64,000 bases of DNA from the NCBI GenBank assembly GCA_032718565.1, contig JAVGVS010000288.1, positions 464,310 through 528,309 of the forward strand, given 5' to 3'. Position numbers and translations under genes: made by a program. Below are positions 24,892 to 36,789 of this stretch, in pieces. The DNA comes from Distichodus sexfasciatus. Its lineage: Eukaryota > Chordata > Actinopteri > Characiformes > Distichodontidae. The first letter of the stretch is position 1, and the number at the start of each line of letters is the position of its first letter. The notes under the pieces were generated by a model. It saw only the letters and a list, made by a program, of their open reading frames with translations, made no database searches and was not told the origin of the DNA.

Positions 24892-25672
24892 TAGGGCTGG
24901 GCGATATGACCAAAATCTCGTATCCCGATATTGATATGCATCACAATAAAGTGCACTGTCTATAAATTTAGTGGAACTTTCACAAGCAAATCTCGTGTCT
25001 GTGCACGTTCATTGGGGCCTCGTACACTCGTAGCCGGGTATTTATAAAAACAGATATTTTTTCTCCTCCATTTTCGATAATAACTTCGTACACACCAGCC
25101 CGTTTTCAAAAATGTCTCCGTACACGCACATCCGGATAAATATTCCGTCAAGAGCTGCGTAGAACCTGTTGGCCAATGAAAATCCTGGAAAAAAAGAATG
25201 AATTACATCCAGTTACGATGACTTTTACATCGGGTTTCTTGGTAAACAACGGCAAATAGAGGCTGCTTCGCCGTTTTATTCGTTAAAAATGTCATTTTTT
25301 GTGGCGCTCTAATATAGCGCCATTTTATAAAATGTCATTTTACGTTTTTACACCGTTGAAAAGCCCCTCTAACGACTTGAGGTAAAATGTCATTTTTCAC
25401 ACCCTAAAATGATTGTAAAAGATGGAACTTTTTACGGCGCTCTAGTAAGGAGTCTTTAAGGCAGTTTGTGGCACCTTGAGTCTATCGAGCAAGCGTGTAG
25501 GTAGAGTTGAACGAGCACAGAAACAAGATTTTGCTTGCCAAAGTTCCACTGCGCGCTCAGGATTAAGGAACGTCCATGTGTTGCCGCGGTGACTACTGCA
25601 AACCTTCATCCATGTAACGCTAGACGTTTTAATTTCGTCGTCCGATGTATTTCGTCGCATCGCACAGCCCTA
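24892..25672. mobile_element. hAT-type non-autonomous element (781 bp), family F
   Basis: The left end TAGGGCTGGGCGATATGACC and right end CGCATCGCACAGCCCTA are inverted repeats. They are flanked by GGTCTCAC (24884-24891) and GGCCTCAC (25673-25680), an 8-bp duplication with one mismatch. Internal pieces (AAGATTTTGCTTGCCAAAGT, GGTGACTACTGCAAACC) recur at 33650, 34450, 46160 and 48120. No transposase is present. Confidence 0.87.
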
Positions 25673-26080
25673 GGCCTCACCCGTGTGTTGTTCAGAAATA
25701 CGCATCCGACCTGCGCTCGGCGAATTCGGTGCCGGCGTCGATGCAGCCTGAAAATGCCGGGGAAATAAAAGCTTTTTTTGGTTGCTGTGCACAAGTTTAG
25801 CGAGCTGATTACGATGCCGTTCTATGCCATCTTGATTCCTTTCCAGGCCGTTATTGGGAGCGCGTGTGAAAGGTTTTTTTTAATAATCTGCTCCGAGTTG
25901 AAATGAAATAATTGAACCGAAACGCGAGCCCACACACACACACACACACATTTTCTCCAGATGCTGGTGAACTCGTCATGCCAGCTGCATTGAGGGGTGG
26001 GGGAAGAGCCTCTTTGGCGCTTGTATTCAAATCCACGTTGATTGACAATGACTTCCTTCCCTGAAATAATTACTCTCCCC

Positions 26081-26084
26081 TCTG

Positions 26085-26121
<37 letters not shown>
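26081..26121 (+). repeat. (CT)n microsatellite
   Basis: A run of CT dinucleotides, ending in a short CGCTCGC segment. Confidence 0.9.
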
Positions 26122-26123
<2 letters not shown>

Positions 26124-26736
26124 CGCCCTCTTTCCCACACGCTCTGCGTCCCGGCGCGTCAGGAAGTGGCGGACGCCGGGGCTATTGTCTCCCCCAGGAC
26201 GGGGTTTTGGAAATGAATTGTGCCAGGTTTGAATAGCTGCGGGGCCTGACGGGGGTGAAGGCGGCGAGCGATTAGACGCGAGGTCGCTCCCATGGGCCTG
26301 CGCTTTAACAATGGGTGTTTAGTCGCCCCCGTAGCTCGGCACAATGCGGGCGTTTAGAGGGAACAGATGAGCTGACAGTACAAGTTTACGGCGCTCCAGC
26401 AGGTCTGAAAGCGCTGCACGCGTCTTCGTATGTGTGTGTCTGTGTGTTGGTGTGTGTGTGTGTGTGTGTTTTAAAAAGTCTTCTCTCTCCTGGAGGCCAT
26501 CCAAACTCTAAATGACTTTTCCAGGATCTGAGAGAGTCATTTAGGTCCGCAAGTTGGGTCTACGTGTGTGTGTGTGTGTGTTTAGTTAGTCTTGTCAGCG
26601 GCATCTGCCGACTTTGCCTCTGTCCCTCCTTTTTTTCTGGATCTGACCTGTTGTCCATCAAACTACATTAGTATTTTCAGGGAGAATGTTGGTCCGTTAC
26701 GATTATCGTGTCAACGATTCGATGTGATACGACACA

Positions 26737-27093
26737 TGGTCAGTGCTGTCGCCTCACAGCGAGAATGTCCTGGGTTCGAGCCCCAGGTCGGCCGTGGGGT
26801 ATTTCTGTGTGGAGTTTGCATGCTCTATCCGTGTTGACGTGGGTTTCCTCCGGGTGCTCCGGTTTCCTCCCACAGTTAAAACAGCATGCACTGTAGGTTC
26901 ATTGGTAACTCTTAATCAGCCCCCGTAAGGTGTGAGTGGGAGTGTAATTGTGTGTGTGGGTGCATGTGCCCTGCAGTGTGTTGGTGCCCGCCCAGGGTTG
27001 GTCCCTGCCTTGCCCCTGTAGTTCCTGGACTAAGCTCCGCTCCCGCCACGAACCCGGCTGGGATTAAGAGGTTTGCATAACGGATGAATGGTT
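26737..27093 (+). mobile_element. tRNA-derived SINE-2, near full length
   Basis: The head GTCAGTGCTGTCGCCTCACA, then GGGTTCGAGCCCCAGG (B box GGTTCGAGCCC), is followed by GGGTTTCCTCCGGGTGCTCC, GGTTTCCTCCCACAG and GCCCTGCAGTGTGTTGG, and ends GGATGAATGG. This is a widespread fish repeat with a tRNA-like promoter. Other copies are at 37955-38200 and 59185-59490. Confidence 0.85.
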
Positions 27094-27158
27094 GAGGTTG
27101 AGGCACATCCTAAATTCTTAGGATGGCAATGCTTGCCGTGGTTTATTTGTTTACAAAA

Positions 27159-27731
27159 TGTGACCCTCCACGGCAAAACCAGTCGCTTGTCGCAAATTTT
27201 CAAAATTTAGTTATTATGTTTTCATGAAAGGGCATGAGAGCTTCAAAACGCTTCAAAACGATACCTATATGGAATGAATGGGACGACATATGACTGAGAT
27301 ATCAACATTCAAAGGAGTCGGGTTTCTCCTGTCACGCCAAGTGAGAAACGGAGAAATCTGCCTTTGAAGTTGACTATCGCCGTAGCACTCACAGACGCTT
27401 GGTGCGGTCGCGGCTACGTTTGCATTTACGGTAGCCTACGCTGCATTCACAGCCACACGGATAGCCTACCTGCGTTAGGTTAACTGAACTCGGGAGACGA
27501 AGATGGATTCCGGAGAAATATCTTCACGCTAGTCAACCAGTGGATTTACCGTAAATATTGAAGTAGAGCGGTCAAAACAGAAACTTTTAACATTCTGCTG
27601 GAATTGAATTCCTCACCTCAAGAAAGTCACGTTTTTAGGATGGAAAGGGTAAGTTTTTCAGCCAAATTTATTCACAACAGTACAGTATAGACCTTCCACT
27701 GTTTCAAAAGACTAAAAACAAAAAATCCACA
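27159..27731 (+). mobile_element. Family D inverted-repeat element, copy 2, right end missing
   Basis: It is collinear with 6698-7230 from TGTGACCCTCCACGGCAAAA to CTAAAAACAAAAAATCCACA. The last ~95 bp, including the right terminal repeat, are lost. Confidence 0.85.
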
Positions 27732-27829
27732 TAGTCACATATATGCTTAAAAAGCACATTAAAACAATATCTAATCTTTATTTAGCAAATTACAGTCAAA
27801 AGTAAATGTTTTTATGCTTTAACGATTTC

Positions 27830-28004
27830 ACGCATTTGTGGCATTAATGTGTATTTTTTGTTTATGCTTATCATATAAAGTCTGTGCAGTTAGAACCAAA
27901 TAATATAAAAACAAATGGATCGGACAAATCTTGATGCAAATCATATATTAACATCTGGTCTAAAAATATTGTGATTTGAATATTGAGTGATATTGCCCAG
28001 CCCT
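27830..28004. mobile_element. Right-end fragment of a hAT-like element (family F type)
   Basis: It ends GTGATATTGCCCAGCCCTA, the inverted form of the family F terminus. The left end is not found. The extent is approximate. Confidence 0.5.
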
Positions 28005-29008
28005 ATGAGAGTGCTCCTTTAATTGTTTTGGCTTGCTCCCTTATCTCTTCTGGATCTGACCCTCGTCCGTGGAGTGGCTTCATCTGGCCACTGACCGTTT
28101 ATCACAGCCGACCAGGCCTGGTGGGTTTTCACGCAAACGTTGTGAGAGTGTGTGTGTGTGTGTGTGTGTATGTGTGCACGATGACGGCAAACGTGTTTTC
28201 CACAGCTGAGCAGATCGGGTCTGCCGCGACCTCGGCCCTGTGTTTGCCCTCTGTCTAATCACCTATTTACTCACGCGGTGACCGCTGGCCTCCGTTGAGG
28301 CCGTTTTTTTTCCCCCCCCGCCGCACTTTCCACGTTCCCCTGAACACGGGTTCGACCTTGAGCTTTTTATAGCCCCAATCTAACGAGGTGGACGAGTCTG
28401 TTGGGCCTCGCAGGAGTGATGCGCTTGTTGTTTACCCATGTTTAACCACTTAAGCCGAGTCGTATTTTTAAGAGTTTTTGCAGCCCGCTATAAACCCGCG
28501 AGAGCCCACTAATAGTTCTGCAAGGACTGATCTGTGCACAACATGGTTTTCATACTTAGAAATGGGTGGTCAAAACTATATTTGCTCTGCAGATTACACA
28601 GATTTCAGTGTTAGTTTTACTAAATTGCATGATCAATGAAAGAAAAAATTCAACATTTCTTGGCAGTGTTCTGTGTTATAATGGGTCCTTTGAGGCACCA
28701 GTAGTGTCGATCTAACTGCATGTTTGATCAGTAAATATTGGGTATTAGCTGAGGTCTGGTGTAGTTAGAGACATGAGTGTTTAAGAAACGTTATACCTGT
28801 CCATATTAATCTGAGGTGTGAACCTTCACTGGTCTCACGATTCGATTCAATTACGATCATCATGTCACCTATCAGCTTGAATTTTTATGCTGCATCCAGA
28901 GAATCACCGAGCAACGTCATTATGATATAATCGATTATGGTCTACCACTGCACCCGTCTCCACGTTTGCACTGCGATGCATCGATTATATGTGACTATGC
29001 AGCTGATA

Positions 29009-29138
29009 TGTGACTCTGCACGGCAAAACCAGTTGCTTGTCGCAAAATTTTCAAAATTGAGTTATTATTTTTTCATGAAAGGGTATAAATCAGCCTTCAA
29101 AACGATACCTATATCGAATGAATCGGACGAGGTATTTC

Positions 29139-29173
<35 letters not shown>

Positions 29174-29308
29174 GATTTCTCCTGTCATGCCAAGTGAGAA
29201 ACGGAGAAATCTGCCTTTGAAGTTGACTACCGACGTGGCACTCACAGACGCTTGGTGGCGTCGCGGCTACGTTTGCATTTACGGTAGCCTACACTGCATT
29301 CGGTCACA
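29009..29308 (+). mobile_element. Family D element, copy 3, internally deleted
   Basis: It starts TGTGACTCTGCACGGCAAAA and follows the family to GCCTACACTGCATTC, then jumps to the last bases GGTCACA. Most of the right half is deleted, but both termini remain. A (TCTG)n run at 29139-29173 replaces internal sequence. TA flanks both ends (GATA and TATG), a possible TA target duplication. Confidence 0.8.
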
Positions 29309-29324
29309 TATGAGCTAATTGTAA

Positions 29325-30077
29325 TTGTAATCCTCATACATAGTTTTTGCTGTTTCTACTGTATTATGCACATTGTTTATAGTACAAATATAATACAAAG
29401 AAGATTTTCTTTCTCAAAGATATTTTCTTTATTCTTCTATATTTTATGTATATACCATATATCTTCTAGTAGTGGCCCGTCTCTTATTGACGCCCGTTTC
29501 CAATAAACGCCGGGTTTGAAGAGATGTCGCGACAAATAGACGCCGGTCTCCAATAGTAGCCGGTCTCCTTTAAGCGCCGGTCTGTAGTAAGTTTGGAGCT
29601 TATTGCATTTCCTTACGTTCCGCAGGGGACTTGTCGGGCTGATGAGCCCTTTCGTGCGAAATTCGGACTGGTGCAGGCCAGTGCTGGTGGCATCATTGGC
29701 AAGAAAGTTCCGTATACTGCTTTAATAATACTGTACTGTTCTATTGATAATTTCATTAAATCCTGAAATGTTGATCTGGTGTTGTTGCCTACATTTTGCG
29801 GCCGTAAACACGGTACCATACCGTATTTTACTGCCAAATGAACCCTGTTTACCCATCACCATTCCATCTGAGAGGCAAATAATAGCCGGTCTCCAACAAC
29901 CGCCGGTGTCATTTAAACGCCGGGCCGTCCGAATAATTTTTTGAATAAATGCCGGGGCCACTATTGGAAGATATACGGTATTTTGTTCTTACGTTCTAGT
30001 TTATTGATTCTAAATTCTATTTCTTTGATTGCACAGGGTACGTTTATATAACTATGCGTGTGACAAATAAAGAATCT
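29325..30077 (+). mobile_element. LINE 3' tail, interrupted by another element
   Basis: The 30030-30075 segment (TGCACAGGGTACGTTTATAT, GTGTGACAAATAAAGAATCT) is the usual tail of a fish non-LTR retrotransposon. It is joined on its left to AT-rich DNA and is split by the 29453-29980 element. The left extent is uncertain. Confidence 0.45.
29453..29980. mobile_element. Unusual TA-flanked inverted-repeat element with internal CGCCGG repeats
   Basis: TACCATATATCTTCTAGTAG then TGGCCC at the left pairs with GGGGCCACTATTGG then AAGATATACGGTA at the right. If TA is the target duplication, the terminal repeat is CCRTATATCTTCYARTAGTG. Both flanks inside carry short direct repeats of the type ATAGNCGCCGGTCTCCAA (about 29480-29585 and 29878-29960). 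TA duplication suggests the Tc1/mariner/pogo group, but this is not established. It has no transposase. Confidence 0.75.
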
Positions 30078-31003
30078 TAAATCACTGTAACTATAGCGTT
30101 AGCGGTCTGCTTAGAGAATCAATATGCCTGAATTTCTGGCAGAACATTTGTGAAGTTGCTTGAATGCTTGTTCATGCCAGTTGTTCAGAAAACATCACTT
30201 AAAAAGAGTTAAGTTTCCTAAAGTAATTAAAGAGTAGTCTACACTACTCGCATATGTTCAGAAAACTGGCATGGTCACACATGGTCCAGCCTAGTAGAGT
30301 GCTCCTTTAACGGTGGTACTGTACGGTCACTCTTGTACAGTTGAGTGTTGTGTGCTGCTGTGTTGGATGATACAGCAGTAGTGATGTCAGTGTGAGTAGA
30401 CGGAGTATGTCCAGCTGCGAGGTTGAGTGAGGGACTCTATTCCCCCTCCCTGCCTTTTACCAGCACCTTGGGACTTAATCAGGCTTGACTGACTGGCACT
30501 CACAGAGAGTGCCTTCTCGGGCATCCCCAAGGAGGAGACCATCAACCCTCCCATCACTCCTCCCCACTCCCTCCCTCTCTTTCTCTTTTGGACCTCCCTC
30601 CCTGTCTGTCATTTCCTCTGTTTTGCACCCACACAGTCATGTTTTCTTGTGTTTGTCTTTTGCTGACTTGAGGTCATGAATTCATCATGTGTGTAGCTAC
30701 ATGCAAGCAGGAATATTTACCGTCCTCAACTGCTGTTTAGCTTTCTGCGTGTGGTGTGTATACATGCTTAATCATAACACAAATGCACATCTCGAGGACC
30801 GTGTGGACGCTTTTCACAATTTTAGAGTTGAAGGGCACATTTGGTTTCCTCAATACATGGCGCTACACGGTGTATACACACTAGGCATGAGCAGATTCTG
30901 ATATCATGATAACCTTCAGCACAAATATCATGGTTCTCAGTGTTGGGATTTCAGCTCCGAAATGTGTTATTTAAGTAAATAAGTTGTTGGCAAAAGCTCA
31001 CAG

Positions 31004-31406
31004 TTACCAGTGAGGAAAAGACAGCAGGCAGAATTGGAGGTTGCAGAGCTCAAGATGTTGAGGTTCTCTTTGGGAGTGACGAGGATGGATAGGATCAGGA
31101 ACGAGTTCATCAGAGGGACAGCTCATGTTAGATGTTTTGGAGATAAAGTCAGAGAGGCCAGACTGAGATGGTTTGGACACGTCCAGAGAAGAAACAATGA
31201 TTACATAGGTAGAAGGATGCTGAGGTTGGAGCCACGAGGCAGGAGGCTGAGAGGAAGAGGAAAAAGGAGATTTATGGATGCGGTGAAAGAGGACATGAAG
31301 TTAGTTGGTGTGAGGGTAGAGGATGCAGAAGATAGGACTAGATGGAGACAGATGATTCGCTGTGGCGACCCCTGAAGGGAAAAGCCGAAAGAGGAAGAAG
31401 AAGAAG
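31004..31406 (+). mobile_element. RTE-like LINE 3' end, 5'-truncated, nearly intact C-terminus
   Basis: An open frame from about 31010 gives MRKRQQAELEVAELKMLRF, a segment with DRIRNEFIRGTAHVRCFG, LRWFGHVQRRNNDYIGRRML and RRFMDAVKEDMKLVGV. It ends RWRQMIRCGDP with TGA at 31373-31375. This is the C-terminal end of a non-LTR reverse transcriptase, followed by (GAA)n. A 12-bp duplication AAAAGCTCACAG at 30992-31003 and 31407-31418 flanks the insertion exactly. It is the same family as 15940-16397, and this copy is younger. Confidence 0.9.
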
Positions 31407-33544
31407 AAAAGCTCACAGCTGATCACGACCAACAATCACTAGGTGTCAACAGTACAGCGAGGTTTGCTGTTATCTACAGCCACTGTGCTCTACTATAGTT
31501 TGGGAATAAAACAGGAACTTTACCTCAACCAAAAAACACAATAACTATGTCTTTTTGCATCTGTTACACTACCAACTGTAAATTTGATCTGATTTCCATT
31601 ATATCTATTTTATTTGTAAGAGATGTATATTTGGATTCCTTGGTAAACATGTATGTTAAGTTTAAAAAAATATTTTTTTAATAAAATATAAATATACACT
31701 GTCCCTTTTTGCCTTGTTTATGCTACACAATTCAGAAAGTGGATGGATTCCTGCAGTGTCACACAACCATGAGTTTGATGGGTATCACAAGTTACACAGC
31801 TGCGTAGCGTGAACAGAGCGGCGTCAGGGCATCGCCAACTACCCCAGCTTTCAGCACGACTGAACCGTCTGGTCTACTAAACAACGTTCTGTCACAAAAA
31901 GGTGCGCGAGAATTGAGAATTGAAACGACATGACTCTTAAGAACGACTAACAAGTGCTCCAACCTGTTTGTCCAATTAAAAATGTTGCAAAAAGACATAG
32001 TTATTGTGTTTTTTGGTTGAGCTTTGGTTGAGCTTTTGCCAACGACTCAAAAACAGGCTTAAAATCACGTAGCACGAAGAAGGCTTTACTCTGACATTGC
32101 GCACGACCTGAGGGATTCCTGCACTTCCTTGACTTTCTTTGACCAGTCATTAAAGAACAGCTCATATCGCTCACGTGGCTAGTTGTTTTGAAGCTGTGAC
32201 ATACTTTAAAAACTGTGGTGTACCTGGAAACCAGCCCGGAGCAGACTTTTATAGCTTCCTGTGCCTTAACACATGGGTCTGAAGTTATCTGAGAAAGCCA
32301 AACTATCATAATCCGGGTGAAAAACAACAATTCAGCTCAAAATCGGTGACGTTTCCAGGATGTTATGTTTGTAAGGGTGAGGGCAGCTGATAAAGACGAG
32401 CGGTGTGAGTTAAAGTCAGCGTGGTGGTGGTGGAGGTGGTGGCGTAGAGCTGAGATGTGAGGAGGGGGAGGTGTGTGGTGTTAAATGTGAGGTGTTAACA
32501 GTGCCATGTGTTTGCTTTACATCATAGATGTTTGGCCAGTCGCTCACAACTGTTTGTTTTTGCTTTCAGGGCCGTTTCTGGGCCGTCAGTGCTGTTCTAA
32601 CGACAGCCACGTATATGCTGAGGAGAGGGAGAGAGAGAGAGCGTGTCTGTTTTCCCTCACTCTGTGTTTTGAATATTTCAGAAGAGACAGAGATGGATCT
32701 TAAATTAAATGTTCCACTAACCTAAACAACCTTATCACTGGAATGTGTAACGCATAAAGGAGACATCTGTAAGGCAAGACAGGAGCGAAACTTACACGAA
32801 ATTCAATCAGCCAGAAGAACGGCTGTCGTGTAACTCAGCCGGATCTCCTCATGGCGTGCATTTTTTTTTTTCTCCCCCCGCAGGCCACCTTTACTGTGCG
32901 GCGCACTGTAACGCTGCTGTCACGCTTGCTTGGGAAAGTCTGCTCTTATTGCAGCACCAGCAAAGTTTCCGATTTATTTTTTTTAGGTGAAAACAGAGAC
33001 AGCATGATCTGTTGTGTGTGACCGCCAAGGCTCTGTTATAACACTATGCGTGTGAGGCTTATTTGGTATTTTCAACGCTGTGAAGGCCTCAGGTGAGCAA
33101 AGCAACTTGCACATGGCGTTCAGACTTGTAGAGTTGATCTCAAAGATTCCTCTCCGAGTTGGCTGAGCTTTTGATTGTTGGCTCTTTTACACTGACTGGT
33201 CAGACACAGGAGAATCATTCGGGCATGACGTGGATAACGTAACTAGACAGGGTGGTTTGTCTGTTTTTGTTTAACAGCTAGCCTTAGCAACAAGTTGGCA
33301 GTATCATCTCATCTGCACCTAGTTGGAGCATTTCTCTATTCTTTTGTTCTTGTTCCAGTCTTGGAAACACCAAGTTCCAGTCCAGGAAAAAGAACGGAGA
33401 AAAAGGCAAACAGACACATAAAATGTTTGTAGATGTCGATCACAGTCAGCTTGACGCATACATTCTACAAAGTTGAAGACGGTCGACATACTTTGGCCCA
33501 TCGGTTATTTAGATTATTTGAAATTCTGATAATACTTTAAAATA

Positions 33545-33773
33545 GGGATGCAAGACATGGGAATAATTTGGCCGATATTTTTCACGCTTATACCGGCCGA
33601 TACCGATGCCGATAAATGAGGAAATCAGCGTTGCATGTGTAAAGACAAGATATTTTGCTCGCCAAAGTTGCACTGCGCCCTCAAAATTTCGACACAAAAA
33701 TAGCGTGGTAACTGACATTTATAACAGTGGCAAGTCAAGCTAGCGTGAAAGCAGAGTTGAGCAAGGACGTAAC
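33545..33773. mobile_element. Degraded hAT-like fragment left of the 33782 element
   Basis: It starts TAGGGATGCAAGACATGG-like, with CGGCCGATACCGATGCCGAT repeats, then AAGATATTTTGCTCGCCAAA as in family F. It may be two overlapping relics. Confidence 0.45.
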
Positions 33774-33781
33774 GTTTTAAG

Positions 33782-34218
33782 TAGGGCTGGGTATTGTTGC
33801 TGATTTCCTGAATCGATTCGATTCCGATTCACAAGATCATGATCCGATTCAATTCTCGATTCGATTCGATTCGATATCGATTTATTTAGAGATTTCTTTG
33901 CATCAATACTAGTTTTGCAGATTGCTTTTGTTTTATCCAGTTCCTCTCTATCCTCGTAAGTTTTAAAACCGAAGTGTTGCCCAACATCGGCCTTTAGGCC
34001 AGACGGTGATTTGAGCGGAGCAGCTTCAGCCATGGCTCTATTTGGTTTGGGTTTCGCCGGTCTCACGTTTTTATAGCTCTCCTTGCGCGGTCGCGAGAAG
34101 TAGTGCGTAGCCGCAGGAAAAGATCGCAAATCCGCAAATTTTTGAATCGATATCATACTTTTCGAACGAGAATCGATATTGATCGGTGAATTGTTTTTTT
34201 TTTTTTAACCCAGCCCTA
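33782..34218. mobile_element. hAT-type non-autonomous element (437 bp)
   Basis: The ends TAGGGCTGGGTATTG and TTAACCCAGCCCTA are inverted repeats, flanked by a perfect 8-bp duplication GTTTTAAG (33774-33781 and 34219-34226). Internally there are tandem ATTCG/ATTCGATTC repeats near 33806-33880. It is inserted next to diverged family F fragments (33640-33720 and 34426-34626). No coding capacity. Confidence 0.9.
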
Positions 34219-34425
34219 GTTTTAAGCATAGTGCACAACATTTTAAGAAAAATTCACCAGCCCTATGTGGTGTACCAAGTCAAGTAGGGCGCGTCTGACT
34301 CTACATGTGCACTACCTGGTGTGTAGAGAGGGATTAAGCTGCAACCACGGCTATTTTGCGTCTCCATGTGTGAGCTCACATTTGCAAAGTGAGGCAAACA
34401 CACAATTTAGTTTTAGCGTGCAGCC

Positions 34426-34626
34426 AGAGTTGAACATGAAAAGACAAGATTTTGCTCGTAAACGTTTCACTGCATGCTCAAAATTTTGCCCCAAAATAAC
34501 GGCATACGTTTTAAGACGCGAGCTGTATAAAAGCGAACGACTAGAGCGAAAAAGGTGACAACACAATAATTGATTAATTGGTCAATTAATCATGATATTT
34601 GCTTGAGGTCATATTGCCCAGCCCTG
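34426..34626. mobile_element. Family F hAT-like right-end fragment
   Basis: AAGATTTTGCTCGTAAACGT and CCCCAAAATAACGGCATACG match 25520 and 48160. It ends CATATTGCCCAGCCCTG, the family terminus. Confidence 0.6.
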
Positions 34627-34919
34627 CTGCATTTTTACATGAGCTTGTCTTTATGAGAAACGACTCCGTGCTGGAACTTTCTTTTTCCACTCACACCAAA
34701 CCGGCCCGGCGGCGTAAAACGATACGAGTGACACCTGCCACAATGGCTTTGTCCTTTTGCACGACTTCAAGTGGAAATGAATAAGTGTGATTACTTCCCC
34801 CCATGTAGCTGACACAATGCCAGAATTCCATCAAGCCGCGTGTTTTAACTCGTATCTCCTCGGACATCGCAAGCGAAATTCCAGCGGTTCGCCATTTCAC
34901 CTTTTTGACATTTGAGCTG

Positions 34920-35600
34920 GCTTTTTCCGATTTCCGTGTCCGTGAGCGGCATTAACGCGAGCTCGTCGGCGCCGCGCCGTGCCGCGTCGAGCCGAGTCGT
35001 GCAGGATCGGTTTACCCTGCGAGCGCCATCCTCCAGCCGCACACGTTTACGACCCCCCCAGAGCCCCGCTCTCTGCCCCCGCGCCCCCTCTCTCTCTCTC
35101 TCTCTCCCTCACCGGGGCTTGATGAAGTGGCGGAGGCGGAGGCGGAGCCGGGGGTCTGGAAAGCGCATTGACCTCCCGCAAAAGGCCAGGGCATCGGCGG
35201 GAAGATGAAAGGAGCTAATGAAAATGGGACAGAAATGTCAAAGGAATATTAAACGTCGCAGGAGAGCCCCCCACCCAAACGAGGGGGAGGAAAAATGAGG
35301 AGAACGAGGGTGAGGGGGAAAAAATGACACACGTTGTGTCGGGTCGAATCCGCTCCGGTCATCTCAGTCTTGCTTTCGGCTCTAGCCGCCGGAGAAATAA
35401 AGTCGGCGAGCTGCGCCACGGCTACGTAGTCGGGTTTTATTTTATTTTTTTTCCTTTTTTGCCGGCTCGTCTTTACTCGCCAAACTGCCAAGTCAGCGCC
35501 GCCGCTCAGCCGCTGGAAGAGGCCGCGTTCTCAATTAGCCGCTCGCTGCCTGTCCGTGAAACCGGCGCCGTAGCTGCTAGCATACAAATCCCATTCAGGC
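34920..35600. promoter_or_regulatory. CpG-dense, repeat-poor island (putative regulatory)
   Basis: Contains GTCGGCGCCGCGCCG (34966-34980), GCCGCGTCGAGCCGAGTCGT and several other CpG clusters, with homeodomain-like ATTAAC and CTAATGAAAAT sites. Function unknown; a conserved promoter or enhancer is a possibility. Confidence 0.25.
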
Positions 35601-35819
35601 TATTGTTAAAAAAGGAGCGGAATTAAATGTGCCGCACGCTAAACGCATGAATAGACGAGAGGGAGAGGGAGAGAGAGAGAGAGAGTTGCATTTGAATTGA
35701 TAATCCATTTTTCTCCCTTCTTGCCTGCTGATTAAAATGCATATGTGCTGTTTGGTCAGCACATTTTGAAAGCAGCGATTTAAACCTGTTCTTCCGCTGT
35801 TTTTTCAGTTATTCTCACT

Positions 35820-36128
35820 GTCATGTTTTCTCTTTCTTTCGGTCTCATGCTCTCTCTTTTAGTCACTCCTTCTCTCTCTCTGTCTCTTTCCCTCCATTCC
35901 ATCTCTCTTTTTCTTATTCTCACTGTCTTTCAGCCTCATGCTCTCTCGTTCACTCTGTTCTTTCTCACTCTCTCCTCTCTTGCTACTCTCTCCCTGCCTT
36001 TTTTCCTCCTTTTCTTTCCTTGTTATTCTCTCTCTTTTTCTGTCTGTCTGTTTCTGCTCTTTCCCATTGCTTCAGCCTCTCTCTCTCTCTCTCTCCTCTT
36101 CTCTCTCTCTCTCTACCTCTCTCTCTTT

Positions 36129-36180
<52 letters not shown>

Positions 36181-36480
36181 TCTACCTCTCTCTCTCTCTT
36201 CGCTTCTTGTCTCTCCCTCTCACTCTCCTCTTTCTCTTCCTTTCTCCCTCATCCACTCCTCTCTCTATTTTCTCGTTTTCTCTCTCTTTTTGTCTCTGTC
36301 TCGTTCTCGCTCTCTGTCGGTCTTGTTCTTTCTCTCTCTGTTTGTCTCTCTTTCTTTCACTTTTTTTTTCTCTCTCTTTTCTCTTTCAATTTTTTTTCTC
36401 CTCTCTTCTCTCCCTCCTTGTCTACTTGTGTGTGCCCCCGCCTCTTCTCTCTTTTTGTTTTCATTTGTTCAATTCCATCC
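35820..36480 (+). repeat. Polypyrimidine (CT)n tract
   Basis: About 660 bp of almost pure C/T, with CTCTCTTTCTC-like runs and CTTTTTTTTTCTC interruptions. Long Ser/Leu open frames here result from the repeat. The orientation is opposite to the 18-20 kb tract. Confidence 0.93.
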
Positions 36481-36789
36481 ATCACAGAGGAGGCTCTATA
36501 TCCTCGGCCAATTATAGAAGACAGGCTTGAAAATATCTTAATCAATCCTATTGATCCGCAGGTTTTATTCCGCTGAGCTCTGGGCGACTCGCGGCAGGCA
36601 TCACACCTATTAAAACCTGTTCACACACTACACACAGAGACAAAACACATGCACAGCGTGAAGACGGCGAAGGCTGCAGCACTGCTACACGGTTATCAGG
36701 TTTGGTGTAAAAGTTGTGACGGAGGCAGCAGTGCTGCTCCATCAATTATTATTCCGTTACCAAGGATACAGAGGACAACGCAAACCTGT

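Noticed and set aside
31736..31760. K-V-D-G-F-coding stretch after ...AATTCAG, another microexon candidate
   Set aside because: The only near donor (GTGTCA) gives a 20-nt exon, out of phase with both plexin exons.
35823..36530. 235-codon Leu/Ser-rich frame
   Set aside because: Follows the CT tract and has no domain or splice context.
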